NCBI RefSeq assembly: GCF_000801105.2
Contig: NC_079515.1
Coordinates: 18,809,407 to 18,873,406, forward strand
Source: Raphanus sativus
Lineage: Eukaryota > Streptophyta > Magnoliopsida > Brassicales > Brassicaceae
Direction of reading: 5' to 3'
Length of the DNA stretch: 64,000 nucleotides
A program made the translations under genes and the position numbers. Under the pieces are notes generated by a model. That model was given only the letters and a program-made list of their open reading frames with translations. It did no database searches and was not told the DNA's origin. Shown here piece by piece: positions 11,427 to 22,019 of the stretch (positions are counted from its first letter, which is position 1; each line of letters starts with the position of its first letter).

Positions 11427-12976
11427 GTGAAGTTCAGGTCACAATGCCTATCATTGATGCTTTCATGCTGGTTCCTCAATACATCAAGTTCTTGAAAGAT
11501 GCTGTAGCCGCAAAGAAGAAAGAAATGGAAGGCATGATGATCCTTACTCATGAGTGTAGTGCAATCATCCAGAGATTAAACATTCCTAAGAAGCTAGAAG
11601 ATCCAGGATGCTTCACACTCCCTTGTGCCATTGGTCCTATAGAGTTTGAGAAGTGTCTTTGCGATCTTGGGGATAGTGTCAGTCTCATGCCTTTGTCAGT
11701 TGCGAAAAGACTTGGATTCACTCAGTACAAGAAGTGCAGGCTTTCATTGGTATTGGCTGATCGATCAGTGAAGTTCCCTGTTGGTATCTTAGAAGATCTC
11801 CCAGTGATGGTTGGAAATTGTGAGATTCCTACAGACTTTGTGGTGCTTGAGATGGATGAGGAGGCTAGAGACCCTTTGATCCTTGGTAGACCATTCTTAG
11901 CTACAGCAGGAGCTATAATGAATGTAAAAGAAGGAAAGATTGATCTCCATCTAGGCAAAGGGCATGTTCTCCACTTTGACATCAAGGAGATGATGAAGAA
12001 GCCAACTGTGCAAAACCAAGCCGTCTACATAGAGGAAATGGAAGCTCTAGCTGATGAACTTCTTGAGGAGTTGGGACTAGAAGATTCTCTACAACATGCT
12101 TTGACCATAGACAAAAAGGTCCAAGTAGTAGAGAACCAGGAGAGTGCAGTCTATGGGAGAATGTTGGATTCGCGCAAGGGGTTTGTGGATAAGGAGCAGT
12201 ATGAGGAGCTACCACAAGCATCTTCAGCTACTCAACAAGAGGATAGTCATCAAGATGACTGGAGTGAGCTCAAAGCCCCTAAGGTGGAGCTTAAACCCCT
12301 TCCCCATGGTGTAAGGTACGCCTTTCTTGGCCCTAATGAAATTTACCCTGTCATTGTGAGTAGTGAACTTACTGAACTTGAGCTATCTGAACTTTTAAAT
12401 GCACTTAAAAGATTTAGAAAAGCAATAGGGTACTCTCTTGATGACATCAAAGCGATATCACCTACTTTGTGCATGCATAGGATACATCTTGAGGATGAAT
12501 CTATGACTTCTATAGAACATCAAAGAAGGTTGAATCCCAACTTGAAAGATGTTGTAAAGAAAGAGATTCTTAAACTCTTAGATGCTGGTGTGATCTACCC
12601 TATCTCAGATAGTAAGTGGGTATCTCCTGTGCATGTAGTCCCAAAGAAAGGTGGTATCACTGTGGTTAAGAATGAGAAGGATGAATTAATACCAACTAGG
12701 ACCATAACTGGTCATAGGATGTGTATTGATTACCGAAAACTTAATTCAGCCTCTAGAAAAGATCATTTTCCATTGCCATTCATTGATCAAATGCTTGAGA
12801 GGCTTGCAAATCATCCTTTTATTGCTTTCTTGATGGGTATTCAGGATTCTTCCAAATCCCCATACATCCCAATGATCAAGAGAAGACAACATTCACATGC
12901 CCCTATGGCACCTTCGCTTATCGAAGGATGCCATTTGGGTTATGTAATGCTCCAGCTACCTTTCAAAGGTGCATGA
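11390..12976 (+). pseudogene. pol: Athila protease and N-terminal reverse transcriptase
   Basis: The frame carries, in order: the polyprotein linker; a retropepsin-like aspartic protease domain (active-site region CDLGDSVSLMPLSVAKRLGF near residue 90, and ILGRPFLATAGA near 165); a spacer; and the first half of reverse transcriptase (LNPNLKDVVKKEILKLLDAG, SPVHVVPKKGG, CIDYRKLN near 450). Real homology starts before the first ATG, at about 11330. Past about 12825 this frame loses similarity, and the RT core ([26 protein letters not shown]) continues one frame over in the next feature, again a net loss of one base in a T-run. The protease motif reads DLGDS where Athila proteases usually have DLGAS, a possible active-site defect. 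Confidence 0.85.
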
Positions 12977-15231
12977 TGTCTATCTTCTCTGGCCTCATTG
13001 AGGATGTTGTGGAGGTGTTTATGGACGACTTCTCTGTCTACGGATCCTCGTTTTCTGTTTGTTTGTCAAATTTGTGCAGGGTCCTACAGAGATGTGAAGA
13101 CACCAACCTTGTGCTGAACTGGGAGAAGTGCCACTTCATGGTTAAGGAAGGGATTGTGCTTGGGCACAAGATTTCAGAGAAAGGCATTGAGGTGGACAAA
13201 GCCAAGATTGAAGTGATGGTTAAGCTGCCTCCACCAAAGACAGTAAAAGACATTAAAAGCTTTCTTGGTCATGCGGGGTTCTACAGAAGGTTCATCAAAG
13301 ACTTTTCCATGATCTCTAGACCAATGACCAAGCTGCTGTGCAAAGAAGCTTCCTTTAGCTTTGATGTAGAGTGTCTTGAAGCCTTCAAGAAGCTGAAAGG
13401 CGAGCTAGTGAGTGCACCTATTGTCCAGCCACCAGATTGGAACCTCCCCTTTGAGATCATGTGTGATGCTAGTGACTACGCTGTTGGAGCAGTCTTGGGG
13501 CAGAAGAAAGACAAGAAGACACATGTGATCTACTATGCTAGTAGAACCCTTAATGATGCCCAAGTGAAGTACTCTACAACAGAGAAGGAGCGGTTAGCCA
13601 TCGTCTTTGCCTTTGAGAAGTTCAGGAGCTACCTTGTGGGGTCTAAGGTGATTGTCTACACAGATCATGCAGCTTTGAGGCACCTCCTAGCCAAGAAAGA
13701 TGCCAAGCCAAGACTGTTGAGATGGATTCTACTGCTTCAAGAGTTTGATCTTGACATTAAAGACAGGCCTGGAGTTGAGAATGGTGTGGCTGATCACTTG
13801 TCTAGAATGAGAGTGGAGTGTGGTATCCCCATTGATGAAGGACTTCCAGAGGAACAGCTTATGGCTATTAGAGCAGTGGTTGCAGTTTGCGAGACCGGTA
13901 AGAAGATTGAGGAAGTCAAGGCAACAAATGAGAAGGAACCTTGGTATGCTGATTTTGTCAACTATCTTGTTACTGGGAATGAGCCACTGGATCTTGAAGG
14001 CTATGCCAAGAAGAAGTTTTACAAGGAGTTGAAGAGGTACTATTGGGATGAGCCCTTTCTCTACATACTTTGCAAGGATCAACTCTATAGAAGGGTAGTG
14101 GCTGAAGAAGAAGTAGATGGGATCCTCACACACTGTCATGGATCATCATATGGAGGCCACTTTGCTACATTCAAGACAGTTGCTAAGGTGCTACAAGCTG
14201 GATTTTGGTGGCCACACATGTTCAAAGACACACAAGACTTTGTTTCCAAGTGTGATTCTTGCCAAAGGAGAGGAAACATCTCTAGGAGAAATGAGATGCC
14301 TCAAAATCCAATACTTGAGGTGGAAGTGTTTGATGTATGGGGAATAGACTTCATGGGCCCTTTTCCTTCCTCTTATGGCAACAAGTACATCCTTGTAGCT
14401 GTTGACTATGTATCTAAATGGGTTGAAGCAGTGGCAAGCCCTACAAATGACTCAAGAGTAGTAGTCAAGATGTTCAAAAGCATAATATTCCCAAGGTTTG
14501 GAGTCCCTAGAGTGGTTATAAGTGATGGAGGATCACATTTCATCAATAAGTTGTTTGAAGGTCTCTTAAGAAAGAAGGGTGTTAAGCACAAGGTTGCCAC
14601 ACCATATCATCCTCAGACTAGTGGGCAAGTGGAGCTTTCAAACAGGGAAATCAAAAGCATATTGGAGAAGGTTGTGGGTACTAAGAGGAAAGACTGGTCA
14701 GACAAGCTTGATGATGCACTTTGGGCTTATAGGACAGCATACAAGACTCCCTTAGGCACTACACCCTTCAACCTTGTCTATGGGAAAGCTTGTCATCTTC
14801 CAGTTGAGCTTGAGTATAAGGCAATGTGGGTTGTGAAGCTGTTGAACTTTGATATCAAGAGTGCCAAGGAGAAGAGACTGTTTCAGCTACATGAGCTTGA
14901 TGAGATAAGGATAGATGCTTTTGAGAGCTCAAGGATCTACAAAGAAAAGACCAAAGCCTTTTATGATAAGAGCATCTTGAAGAGAGAGTTCAAGGCTGGA
15001 GATCAAGTTCTTCTCTACAATTCTAGGCTGAAATTGTTTCCCGGAAAGCTAAGATCAAAATGGTCCGGACCTTTCAAGATCAAGGAAGTAAGGCCATATG
15101 GAGCAATTGTGCTATGGGATAAGAATGGAGGAGATTTCACAGTCAATGGACAAAGAGTAAAGCTATACATGGCTACTACACCAGAGGAAGATGGAATGTC
15201 AGTTCCACTTTCTGATCCTACCCCAGCTTAG
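12928..15231 (+). CDS. pol: Athila reverse transcriptase, RNase H and integrase
   Basis: This 767-aa frame starts within the RT core ([16 protein letters not shown]). It contains the catalytic FMDD box ([10 protein letters not shown], residues about 30-40), the RT thumb, RNase H ([14 protein letters not shown] near 175; DHAALRHLL near 245), and an integrase with its HHCC zinc finger (H..H..CDSCQ near 400-445). The DDE core is complete: [18 protein letters not shown] and the Glu in [17 protein letters not shown]. The C-terminal end holds the GPF/Y-like module ([16 protein letters not shown]). All catalytic residues that I can check are present. The Met at 12928 is not a natural start; the true reading comes from the upstream frame, from about 12825. 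The enzyme would copy and integrate the element. Confidence 0.93.
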   Translation: MPFGLCNAPATFQRCMMSIFSGLIEDVVEVFMDDFSVYGSSFSVCLSNLCRVLQRCEDTNLVLNWEKCHFMVKEGIVLGHKISEKGIEVDKAKIEVMVKLPPPKTVKDIKSFLGHAGFYRRFIKDFSMISRPMTKLLCKEASFSFDVECLEAFKKLKGELVSAPIVQPPDWNLPFEIMCDASDYAVGAVLGQKKDKKTHVIYYASRTLNDAQVKYSTTEKERLAIVFAFEKFRSYLVGSKVIVYTDHAALRHLLAKKDAKPRLLRWILLLQEFDLDIKDRPGVENGVADHLSRMRVECGIPIDEGLPEEQLMAIRAVVAVCETGKKIEEVKATNEKEPWYADFVNYLVTGNEPLDLEGYAKKKFYKELKRYYWDEPFLYILCKDQLYRRVVAEEEVDGILTHCHGSSYGGHFATFKTVAKVLQAGFWWPHMFKDTQDFVSKCDSCQRRGNISRRNEMPQNPILEVEVFDVWGIDFMGPFPSSYGNKYILVAVDYVSKWVEAVASPTNDSRVVVKMFKSIIFPRFGVPRVVISDGGSHFINKLFEGLLRKKGVKHKVATPYHPQTSGQVELSNREIKSILEKVVGTKRKDWSDKLDDALWAYRTAYKTPLGTTPFNLVYGKACHLPVELEYKAMWVVKLLNFDIKSAKEKRLFQLHELDEIRIDAFESSRIYKEKTKAFYDKSILKREFKAGDQVLLYNSRLKLFPGKLRSKWSGPFKIKEVRPYGAIVLWDKNGGDFTVNGQRVKLYMATTPEEDGMSVPLSDPTPA

Positions 15232-16448
15232 TCCCAAGGGAAGCAAAGTCAAGCTAGAGACTTAAAACAAGCTCACTTGGGAGGAAGTCCCATGTTTATC
15301 CTTGTACATATTTTTTTAAATTTTATTTTCAGTATCTAGTATTGCTTTTGGGTATTTTTCTATGATTTTTAGGTCATCAGGTCCCAGATGGGAAGCTAAG
15401 TCAACCAACATCGTGTTTAGAGATTCACAAAGGTCGACAGCGGCTAAGGGGAACGGTTTCGGAAAACCGGTGCGACCAGATTGGATGAAAAATTCTGTTA
15501 AGTGTCGCAGCGGCTTCTTGGAGCGGTTTCACCTAGCCGCTGGGACAAAATCGACCCTCCCTGCCCGACTTCGAGATGTTGCAGCGGCTTGGTGTCGAGG
15601 TGGACCGCTGGGACGACGCGCATCGGGTTCTTGCAGCGGTTTCTCCATACTGCTGTGCCCTGAACCGACGCATACCGACTCTGATTCCCGGTTCAATTCA
15701 ATTGAACCAGACCCAATCAACCAGAACCGGATGCGACCACTCTTCTTCTTCCCTAAGTCGCGACTATCTCTCTCTCCTCTGCCTCATTCTCACGTGAACT
15801 AGAGAAACCAGTTCTCTCCCAAGTATCAAAACTCATAACTCTCTCAATTCTCATTCGTTTTTGCTGATTCCGGTTGCTAAGTCCGTGATTTTGCTTCATC
15901 TTCCCATTTCTCCACTCTTGTTTCTCAGAAACAAGCTAAGGTATCGCGATTTCAACACTTGAAATTCGTTGGTGAAAATTTCCAACTTTTTCAAAGTTGA
16001 TGCATTATTGATTCCGTGCCTAAAGCTTGTTGATTATACCTCTATTAGCTTGTTTGAGAAGTGGGTTGATGAATTTCATGATAAATTTGCTTAATTTGAG
16101 AATTTGAGAATTAGGGTTCTTGGTGTTCTTGAGATTTCGAAAATTTTGGGGATTTTGGTTGTTGTTGCTGTGATTGATAACACTGAAGTGTTCTAAGGCT
16201 GCTGCTAGCCTTTGATAAATTGTGCTAAGAAGAGTAGTTTTTAAAATGTGATTTTCTAAATGAAAGCTTTCTCCTCTTATTACTTAGAGCTTGAGTTTAT
16301 TCTTGTCTAGCACTTGAAATGAAAAAGATTGCTTAGTTAAGATTACCTTGAGTTAATTGATCATTCTTTTTTAGAAGCTATCTTTGCTCTTGCAAGTTTC
16401 TTTTTGCATTGTTCTTATATGATCTCAAGTGTTTGATTTCAGGTAGTA
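15232..16448 (+). other. Non-coding spacer between pol and env-like ORF, with LTR-like block
   Basis: The block at 15400-15660 is GC-rich and carries the same AGCGGC / CCGCTGG motifs as the LTR. One stretch, tccctgcccgacttcgag followed by ttgcagcggcttggtg (about 15555-15595), aligns almost base for base with LTR positions about 8405-8441. The rest (15800-16448) is AT-rich and ends in TTTGATTTCAG|GT, an acceptor-like sequence 7 bp before the next ATG. Confidence 0.7.
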
Positions 16449-18323
16449 ATGGCGAGAACTAAAGCAGCAGCGCGGAAAACAAACCCAAATAGATCAGAGT
16501 CTGATTTCTTTCAAGCTGTGGGAACTTCTTCTCAAGCTATGGAAGCTTCATCTCAAGCTGTGGTAACTTCTTCTCAAGCTGGAACAAGAGCAAACCCACC
16601 AAGAGCAGGCAGGCCCCAGCCTCCAACTCAAGTCTACCGACGAAAACCTGTTCCACAGAAGAAGGAAATGACACCCACTGAACAGGCAGCAGTTGAAGCT
16701 GAGATTGAGGAAATGATAGAAGAAGGTCTTAGAGCTGAAACTGAAGATGAGGAAGAAGCACCAGCTCCAACTCCTGCAACAGTCAAGAAGGGACAGAGAG
16801 TACCGCCAGCCACCAGAAACCATTCTCCAGCACAGCTCTACGAGCGCCTTTCTGAGGATGTTGAATGGCGAGCTATGAAATTTCCAGATCGGGAGACTCT
16901 TGAGACGCTTGGACTGTATCAGGATGTGAGACAGATTCTTCAGAACATGGGCATGGAGTCACTGCTTAGTATGAGCTACGGGGTTCATGAGGAGCTTTCT
17001 TGTCAGTTCTTGTCTTCATTCGTTGCTACCTACCATCGCCCGGAACATAAGACTGACGGATTTGGGCGCATTTCCTTCACGATACATAGGAAGACCTACA
17101 AGGTCGGGTTCAAGAAACTGAGCTCTATTTTCGGATTTCCAGACAGACCTTCACCCTTCACACCTAATAGATCAGCGATTGTTAAAGAGATATGGAATGA
17201 GATCTCCGGGAAAGATCGTGTGGCTGGGGAGGATAAGAGCACAGATATCTCAAACCCTGCAGTGAGATTGACCCATAAGGTCCTTACTCACACCTTCTAC
17301 TCGCGTAGTGAACCTGGCGGGGCAAATGACGAAGAGCTTAAGCTTCTTGCTCTAGGACTCCTTCCCATACTTGAAGATAAACTGATAGACACCACTCCTG
17401 AAGATTTTGAGGATATGGGAATAGTGGGATTGTTGATGAAGAGATTCACTTATTACAAAGAGTGGGTTTGGACTACTAAGATTGCAAAACCGAAGCTGTT
17501 CATAGGGAGCTTCATTACCCCTATCTTGGAAGCAGTGGGTATTCGGTTGGGAACTCCGGATCAAGCTCCAGCCTCAATGGACATCCCCTACTTGCAGAGG
17601 ACTCAATTTCTCACAGGAAAAGACGGCAACCGGTTTGCTTTTCCCTTCTGGTCACGCGATTTCGACCCTGTGCCGTTACACATCTTCCTTCCATGTGAGA
17701 GGGAGACAACTCTAGCTGATCCTCAGCATGTAGAATTCACTCCACCAGAGCATGAGCTTGTTCCCTCTGATTTTGGTGAATTTGAGAAAATCACCAGACC
17801 TCGCAAAAAGAGAGCCAGGGCTAGTGCTTCTCAGTCTACTCGTCCTAGTGATGCTGATGATGAAGGGCCGGTCACACCAGGACCTAAGTATGGGACAGAG
17901 CGGTACTACTTTGTGCCTTATCGCGGTCTCACAACCAGTGTTGCATTGCGCCATTCCCTCTCTCAGAATGCTAAGCTACAAAGATGGAACAAGATGCAGG
18001 ATAGGACCATTTACAAGCTCAAGGAGTCAGTCAAAGTGCTTAAAAGACAGATGAAGAAGGTCACTTCAATGCTAGCTCAGACAGCAATCGGCTCAGGCTG
18101 CAGAAGGGATGATATTATGACAAAAGCTGGCCCTTCAACCCTCCCTAGACCCTCCTTCTATAATTCTAGGTCAGCAACCCCTGCACCAGCACGCTCTCCA
18201 GACCATGAGCTTCGTAGAAGGCGCAGAAACCCTTCTCCACCAGCTCGTGTCTCCTCCAACGAGTCTCCTTCTGTTGCCACTGCTGATGACTGGGACACTG
18301 AGGACACCTCCTTCTATCCTTAG
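16449..18323 (+). CDS. Athila ORF1 / env-position protein
   Basis: An intact 624-aa frame follows pol in the position of env. It opens MARTKAAARKT, a histone-H3-like start common in this family. It has a low-complexity acidic N-terminal third (EEMIEEGLRAETEDEEEAPAP). A globular region at about 130-430 matches what I recall of the Athila ORF1 family (PF03078): WRAMKFPDRETLETLGL, SYGVHEELSCQFLSSF, GRISFTIHRKTYKVGFKKLS, IFGFP. A charged coiled-coil-like segment (LQRWNKMQDRTIYKLKESVK) and an S/P/R-rich tail follow. I see no signal peptide and no convincing membrane segment, so 'env' describes position only; the function is unknown. It is uninterrupted although pol is broken. Confidence 0.85.
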   Translation: MARTKAAARKTNPNRSESDFFQAVGTSSQAMEASSQAVVTSSQAGTRANPPRAGRPQPPTQVYRRKPVPQKKEMTPTEQAAVEAEIEEMIEEGLRAETEDEEEAPAPTPATVKKGQRVPPATRNHSPAQLYERLSEDVEWRAMKFPDRETLETLGLYQDVRQILQNMGMESLLSMSYGVHEELSCQFLSSFVATYHRPEHKTDGFGRISFTIHRKTYKVGFKKLSSIFGFPDRPSPFTPNRSAIVKEIWNEISGKDRVAGEDKSTDISNPAVRLTHKVLTHTFYSRSEPGGANDEELKLLALGLLPILEDKLIDTTPEDFEDMGIVGLLMKRFTYYKEWVWTTKIAKPKLFIGSFITPILEAVGIRLGTPDQAPASMDIPYLQRTQFLTGKDGNRFAFPFWSRDFDPVPLHIFLPCERETTLADPQHVEFTPPEHELVPSDFGEFEKITRPRKKRARASASQSTRPSDADDEGPVTPGPKYGTERYYFVPYRGLTTSVALRHSLSQNAKLQRWNKMQDRTIYKLKESVKVLKRQMKKVTSMLAQTAIGSGCRRDDIMTKAGPSTLPRPSFYNSRSATPAPARSPDHELRRRRRNPSPPARVSSNESPSVATADDWDTEDTSFYP

Positions 18324-19306
18324 TCAAGTATCTTCTCACCTCACCATTGTACATACCAGTTTTTCTTTTGCATTTAGCTCTCTTTTGGGTATCTCTTTCA
18401 ACTTACTAACACAGAGACTGTGTGAACTAAGTTTGGGGGAGGTACCAAGTATCTGATCTTGTTTGCTTTGTTGATTTTGCATTGAGTCTTGCATTGTTCA
18501 TGCTTATTTGCATAAAAAAAAATTGAAAAATTTGAAAAACACAAAAACAAGCATGTAGCTGCATTTGCATCTTTAAGATTGAGTCTAGAACATGCTTATC
18601 TGCATAAAAAAAATGCAATAGGAGTCTAAAAGCATGCATGTAGGTTGCATTCATTTGCATAGGGAGCAATGATTTAAAAGGCCTTGTAAAGAGCACTTGT
18701 CTAGCACTCAAAGTGACACCCTAGTTAAGCATATCAAGTAGCTTAAGCATCTCTTTAAAACCTTGCATGTTTCGAGCCTTGAAAACTCTTCTTGAAACTT
18801 GTATGCTTGCTTGCCATTGACATTGTTCTGAAAACCAGCTCCGAACTGAACTTAGGCTTAAATGAACTTAATTTCTCTCGCTTATGGCATTTGCATACTT
18901 GATCATGGTTCTCATACACATTTGGGTTATCTTTTTCCATTGTTCCACTCTTTGTTAACCCAAATGGTACTCCCTCACCCTTGAACCCTTACCTTTCTTT
19001 GAAGCCAACATTGATTTGCATGAGTGAGGCCTTTTCTGATAGCTTGTCATGTGCAAAATCTTGAGAGTATTGGAGGCGACATGGATTTGTTCTCATCTCT
19101 TACTAGCATAGGATCATGATTTGAGCTAGCTTCTAGGATGATGGTTGGGTTTAGTTCCTTTATAAGCTTGTATCTTGGGTTTGGGTAGTGAGAAAGTTGA
19201 AAAAGATGAGCAAAAGAGTGTAGATTGATAAGATAAGCTTTAGGGACCTTAGAATGAAAAGAAAAGAAATCTCTAGATTGTGCTATTTAACTCCTTCCCC
19301 CTAAAT

Positions 19307-19342
<36 letters not shown>

Positions 19343-20028
19343 GAAAACAAAAAAAAAAGAAAAAAAAATGATAAGAAGAATCAATAAGATAGTGGGGAAG
19401 GGAAAAGAGAAGTAGAAGAGCTAAGTTGAGCAAAGATTGTCCCTAGTTGGCTAAGTAAAAAGAAAAAAAAAATTGTTCATTGGGTTAAACATGAAAATGA
19501 GTTGCTATTTGGGTTATGGAATGAAGTGAATGGGGGTAGAACTTGTTATCACTTAGGAAAAGGGTAGAAGGATGAGAATGGATCCATGTATGCATGAGTT
19601 GCTTCTAATCTTAGATAAATTTTGCATAATGATCAAGCTCCTTGTTCTTGAGTGATAACCACTTTAAAATGATGCATCTGAACCCTTCTCTTCATTCACT
19701 TTAGACCATTTGTTTACCTAGCCAAATGATTGAGATCATGTGCCCATTTGTGAGAATCCACCTTGTGTATGTGTGTGTGAATCAATGTGAGAGCTGGTAG
19801 AAAGACTTGTTGGTTGATGAGTATTGCATCTTGTGTAAAGGCATAAGAGTATCTTGATAGGCCTAGAGAAGCTAGAGTGTAGTAAGAGAGTTGTTCATGC
19901 TATTTGCTATATTTCTTTAGGATGTCAAGTTGAGTGTTTTTGGTGTCTTTTGGCTATGAGCTCCCATCTTCAAACCTCTTCTCCAAATAAGTTCTTGAAA
20001 GTTTACTTGTGGACAAGTAAATGACAAG
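18324..20028 (+). other. Non-coding 3' region of the Athila element
   Basis: No gene. It includes an A/G-rich low-complexity tract at about 19300-19370 and repeated 'gcatttgcat/tgcataaaaaaaa' phrases at 18480-18660. A first polypurine tract at 18429-18441 repeats the real PPT exactly. A long 3' non-coding region is normal for Athila elements. Confidence 0.7.
18429..18441 (+). other. Extra polypurine tract
   Basis: aagtttgggggag here is identical to the 13 bases that precede the 3' LTR at 20026-20038. It lies about 100 bp after the env-position ORF, so it could act as a second plus-strand priming site or mark an older element boundary. Confidence 0.6.
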
Positions 20029-20039
20029 TTTGGGGGAGT
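20026..20039 (+). other. Polypurine tract
   Basis: aagtttgggggagt sits directly against the TG of the 3' LTR, the expected position for the plus-strand primer of reverse transcription. Confidence 0.85.
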
Positions 20040-21491
20040 TGATATCTTGTGTTTTTAATAGATTTTATCATTCATTTATCATGCATTTTGATCATCTAGG
20101 ATAGCATTTAGACTTGTTTAGTTTGCATTGCATTGCATTTGTTCTTATCAGGTAATGGAGATGCCAAATGGTGACTTTGGAGCAATTGGAGGTGGATTGG
20201 AGGCAAGATTGGTGTTTTTCGAGTTCATGGTGTGATGACCAAGTGTCCCAGCGGCTTCATGTGACAGGCAGCGGCATTTTGACGTCGCAGGAAGCCGATG
20301 CACATCACCCAGCGGCCTAGCGTCACCCAGCGGCATGGCGTCCTGACGAGAAGCCGGTGCAGAAGTTCTGCTGAAAATTCTAAGTGTTGGAGCGGCCTTT
20401 GGTGCAGTGGCTTCACCAAACCGCTGGAGAAAAAAACACACCTCCCTGCCCAACTTCGACTTCTTGCAGCGGCTTGGTGAACGTGACGAGAAGCCGGTGT
20501 GCATATCCCAGCGGGTTTTTGCACCCCTCAACGGCTTTTTGTCAGCGCCAAAAGGCAGTTGCGACCATTTTCATAGTTAGCATTTGAGAGTTGACCAGAC
20601 TTGTTTTTACTCTTTTATCCTTATGTTTCTAGCTACTATAAATACTTTGTAGACCTAATCTTTGGAATCATCTTAATTTCTCCTAAGAAACACAAACCCT
20701 TTTGGTGAAAACTCTTTCCTTTAATCAAATCATCATCTTGTTCTTGTGTTTTTGAGTGATTTTAAGTTCCTTCCTTCCTTTCTTTACATGATTAAGCTTA
20801 AATCTCTCATGAGTTTAAGAGGAATCATGGTGATTAGTGAGTAGTCCACTTTTGGATTCATGGGTTAGGGAGACTAAGGGTGATTAAGCTAGATCTAAGG
20901 TGTTTAGGTATAGATCTTTCTATTCCCTTGCTTGTAGAGTGTTCTTAATGCATCTTTTGAGTTGGCCTCTCAAAAGTTGAGCTTTAGACATTTCCCACCC
21001 ACAAGGTGTTTGATGAAATGTCTGAGCCAACTCTCCTAAGCTTTTAACACACTTTGCCAAAGAGATTTGTTGTTAAAGGTGTTAAGATGGCTAGTAGACT
21101 TGATTTTAATGATTGCTTTTATGACATTCAACCAAAGAGATTTGATGCTTGAGTCATCTTAGCAAATGAGCATCCATCTAGAGATAGAGTTTGTTTAGGA
21201 TTGTGTCTAGGCCTAAGGTTAATAGATTGATTGAAAGCTGCCACCTTTAGTTCAAAACTTGATCACCCAAAGTTGAATCCCTTGTCCCATGAGTTCTCCC
21301 ATCTCATAATCAAAGAAAGGTTATTGTTTATTGCATTTCAGTATTGCTCTAGTTTAAAACTCGTTTCACTTTTGGTTTGCACTTAGATTAAGCATGGATT
21401 TGTATTCTCAGTGCATTGAAATCACCTAGGATTAGTTCGACATCTCATATACTACTGCATTTGATAGGGACCTTGAAAAGTTCTGTTATCA
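20040..21491 (+). repeat. 3' LTR of the Athila element
   Basis: Exactly 1452 bp, collinear with the 5' LTR at a constant offset of 12,037. About 13 substitutions were counted by eye, several of them within the GC-rich AGCGGC block, and there are no indels. The TATA box lies at 20637-20644. Confidence 0.95.
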
Positions 21492-22009
21492 GCATCAACA
21501 ACTTCAAGACGGTCTCGGGGAATTTTACTTACCTGATTAGAAAAGTAGTCAGGAAACTTAGTCAAGAGTTTTCAGGATTGTGGTGACTCGAATTTAACTT
21601 GCCTGTTCAATTTGATAGTCATCCTGATCAGTGGTGAGGAAGGAGACCACCGTGGCAGAAAACCCTCTTATTAACACACAAGATAAACTCCATGACTTAG
21701 ATACAGAATTTTAGATGACTCAGAGAAAGCACAGAAAATATAAATACCTTCACTATATTCCACTGATTTCAATAGGTTTGAGAACTCTTCCCTATCTTGT
21801 TTCCATTGCCTTGACTCGAAAATCCAATTCTTAAAAGCTTTGTCCCAGTCTTGTGCATAGTCCTCCGAGTAGTCAAAAAAATCTGTACACTCATCAAATT
21901 CTCTCGTATCTACGTATCTGAAATCCCCTTCAACGTTCACCTCATGGTTCCCATTAACCATTAAGTATTGGACAATAAATTGCAAAGTGTTAGTCGTATC
22001 TTGTGCTTT
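21492..22009 (-). pseudogene. SLP1-like Ser/Thr phosphatase pseudogene, 5' part
   Basis: This is the upstream half of the phosphatase interrupted at 8002. Exon 22009-21748 encodes MVNGNHEVNVEGDFRYVD and DWDKAFKNWIFESRQWKQD; GNHE is a PPP-family metal-binding motif. 21665-21603 encodes VFCHGGLLPHH (HGG motif) and then, after a frame break, DDYQIEQ. 21532-21492 encodes VSKIPRDRLEVV and joins in frame to DAKAIVVGH at 8002 when one copy of the target duplication is counted. The intron 21602-21533 has a GC donor (GCAAGT) and an AG acceptor. Compared with SLP1 as I recall it, the N-terminus and two internal stretches are missing, so the gene was already dead or dying when the transposon landed. Confidence 0.8.
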
Positions 22010-22019
22010 CTGTAACACA

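Larger units (their letters stand above)
8003..21491 (+). mobile_element. Full-length Athila-type Ty3/gypsy LTR retrotransposon
   Basis: The 13,489-bp element is bounded by two 1452-bp LTRs (TG...CA) and a perfect 5-bp target duplication. Order: LTR, PBS, gag, protease, reverse transcriptase, RNase H, integrase, a long spacer, a 624-aa ORF in the env position, a 1.7-kb non-coding tail, PPT, LTR. This order, the large size, the tRNA-Asp-like PBS and the third ORF are hallmarks of the Athila lineage. Aligning the LTRs by eye gives about 13 substitutions and no indels over 1452 bp, or 0.9%, so insertion is recent, on the order of a few hundred thousand years at usual plant rates. It sits inside an SLP1-like pseudogene, in the opposite orientation. 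Confidence 0.95.

Noticed and set aside
15362..15802. 146-codon open frame between pol and the third ORF
   Set aside because: It lies over the LTR-like GC-rich block. The residues are arbitrary Arg/Ser/Pro runs, so it is treated as regulatory-type sequence.
16449..18323. A true envelope glycoprotein
   Set aside because: No signal peptide, no clear membrane anchor, acidic low-complexity N-terminus and charged tail. Only its position suggests env.
19300..19375. A/G-rich tract as poly-A tail of a nested retroposon
   Set aside because: No target duplication around it; A/G-rich tracts are common in the Athila 3' non-coding region.
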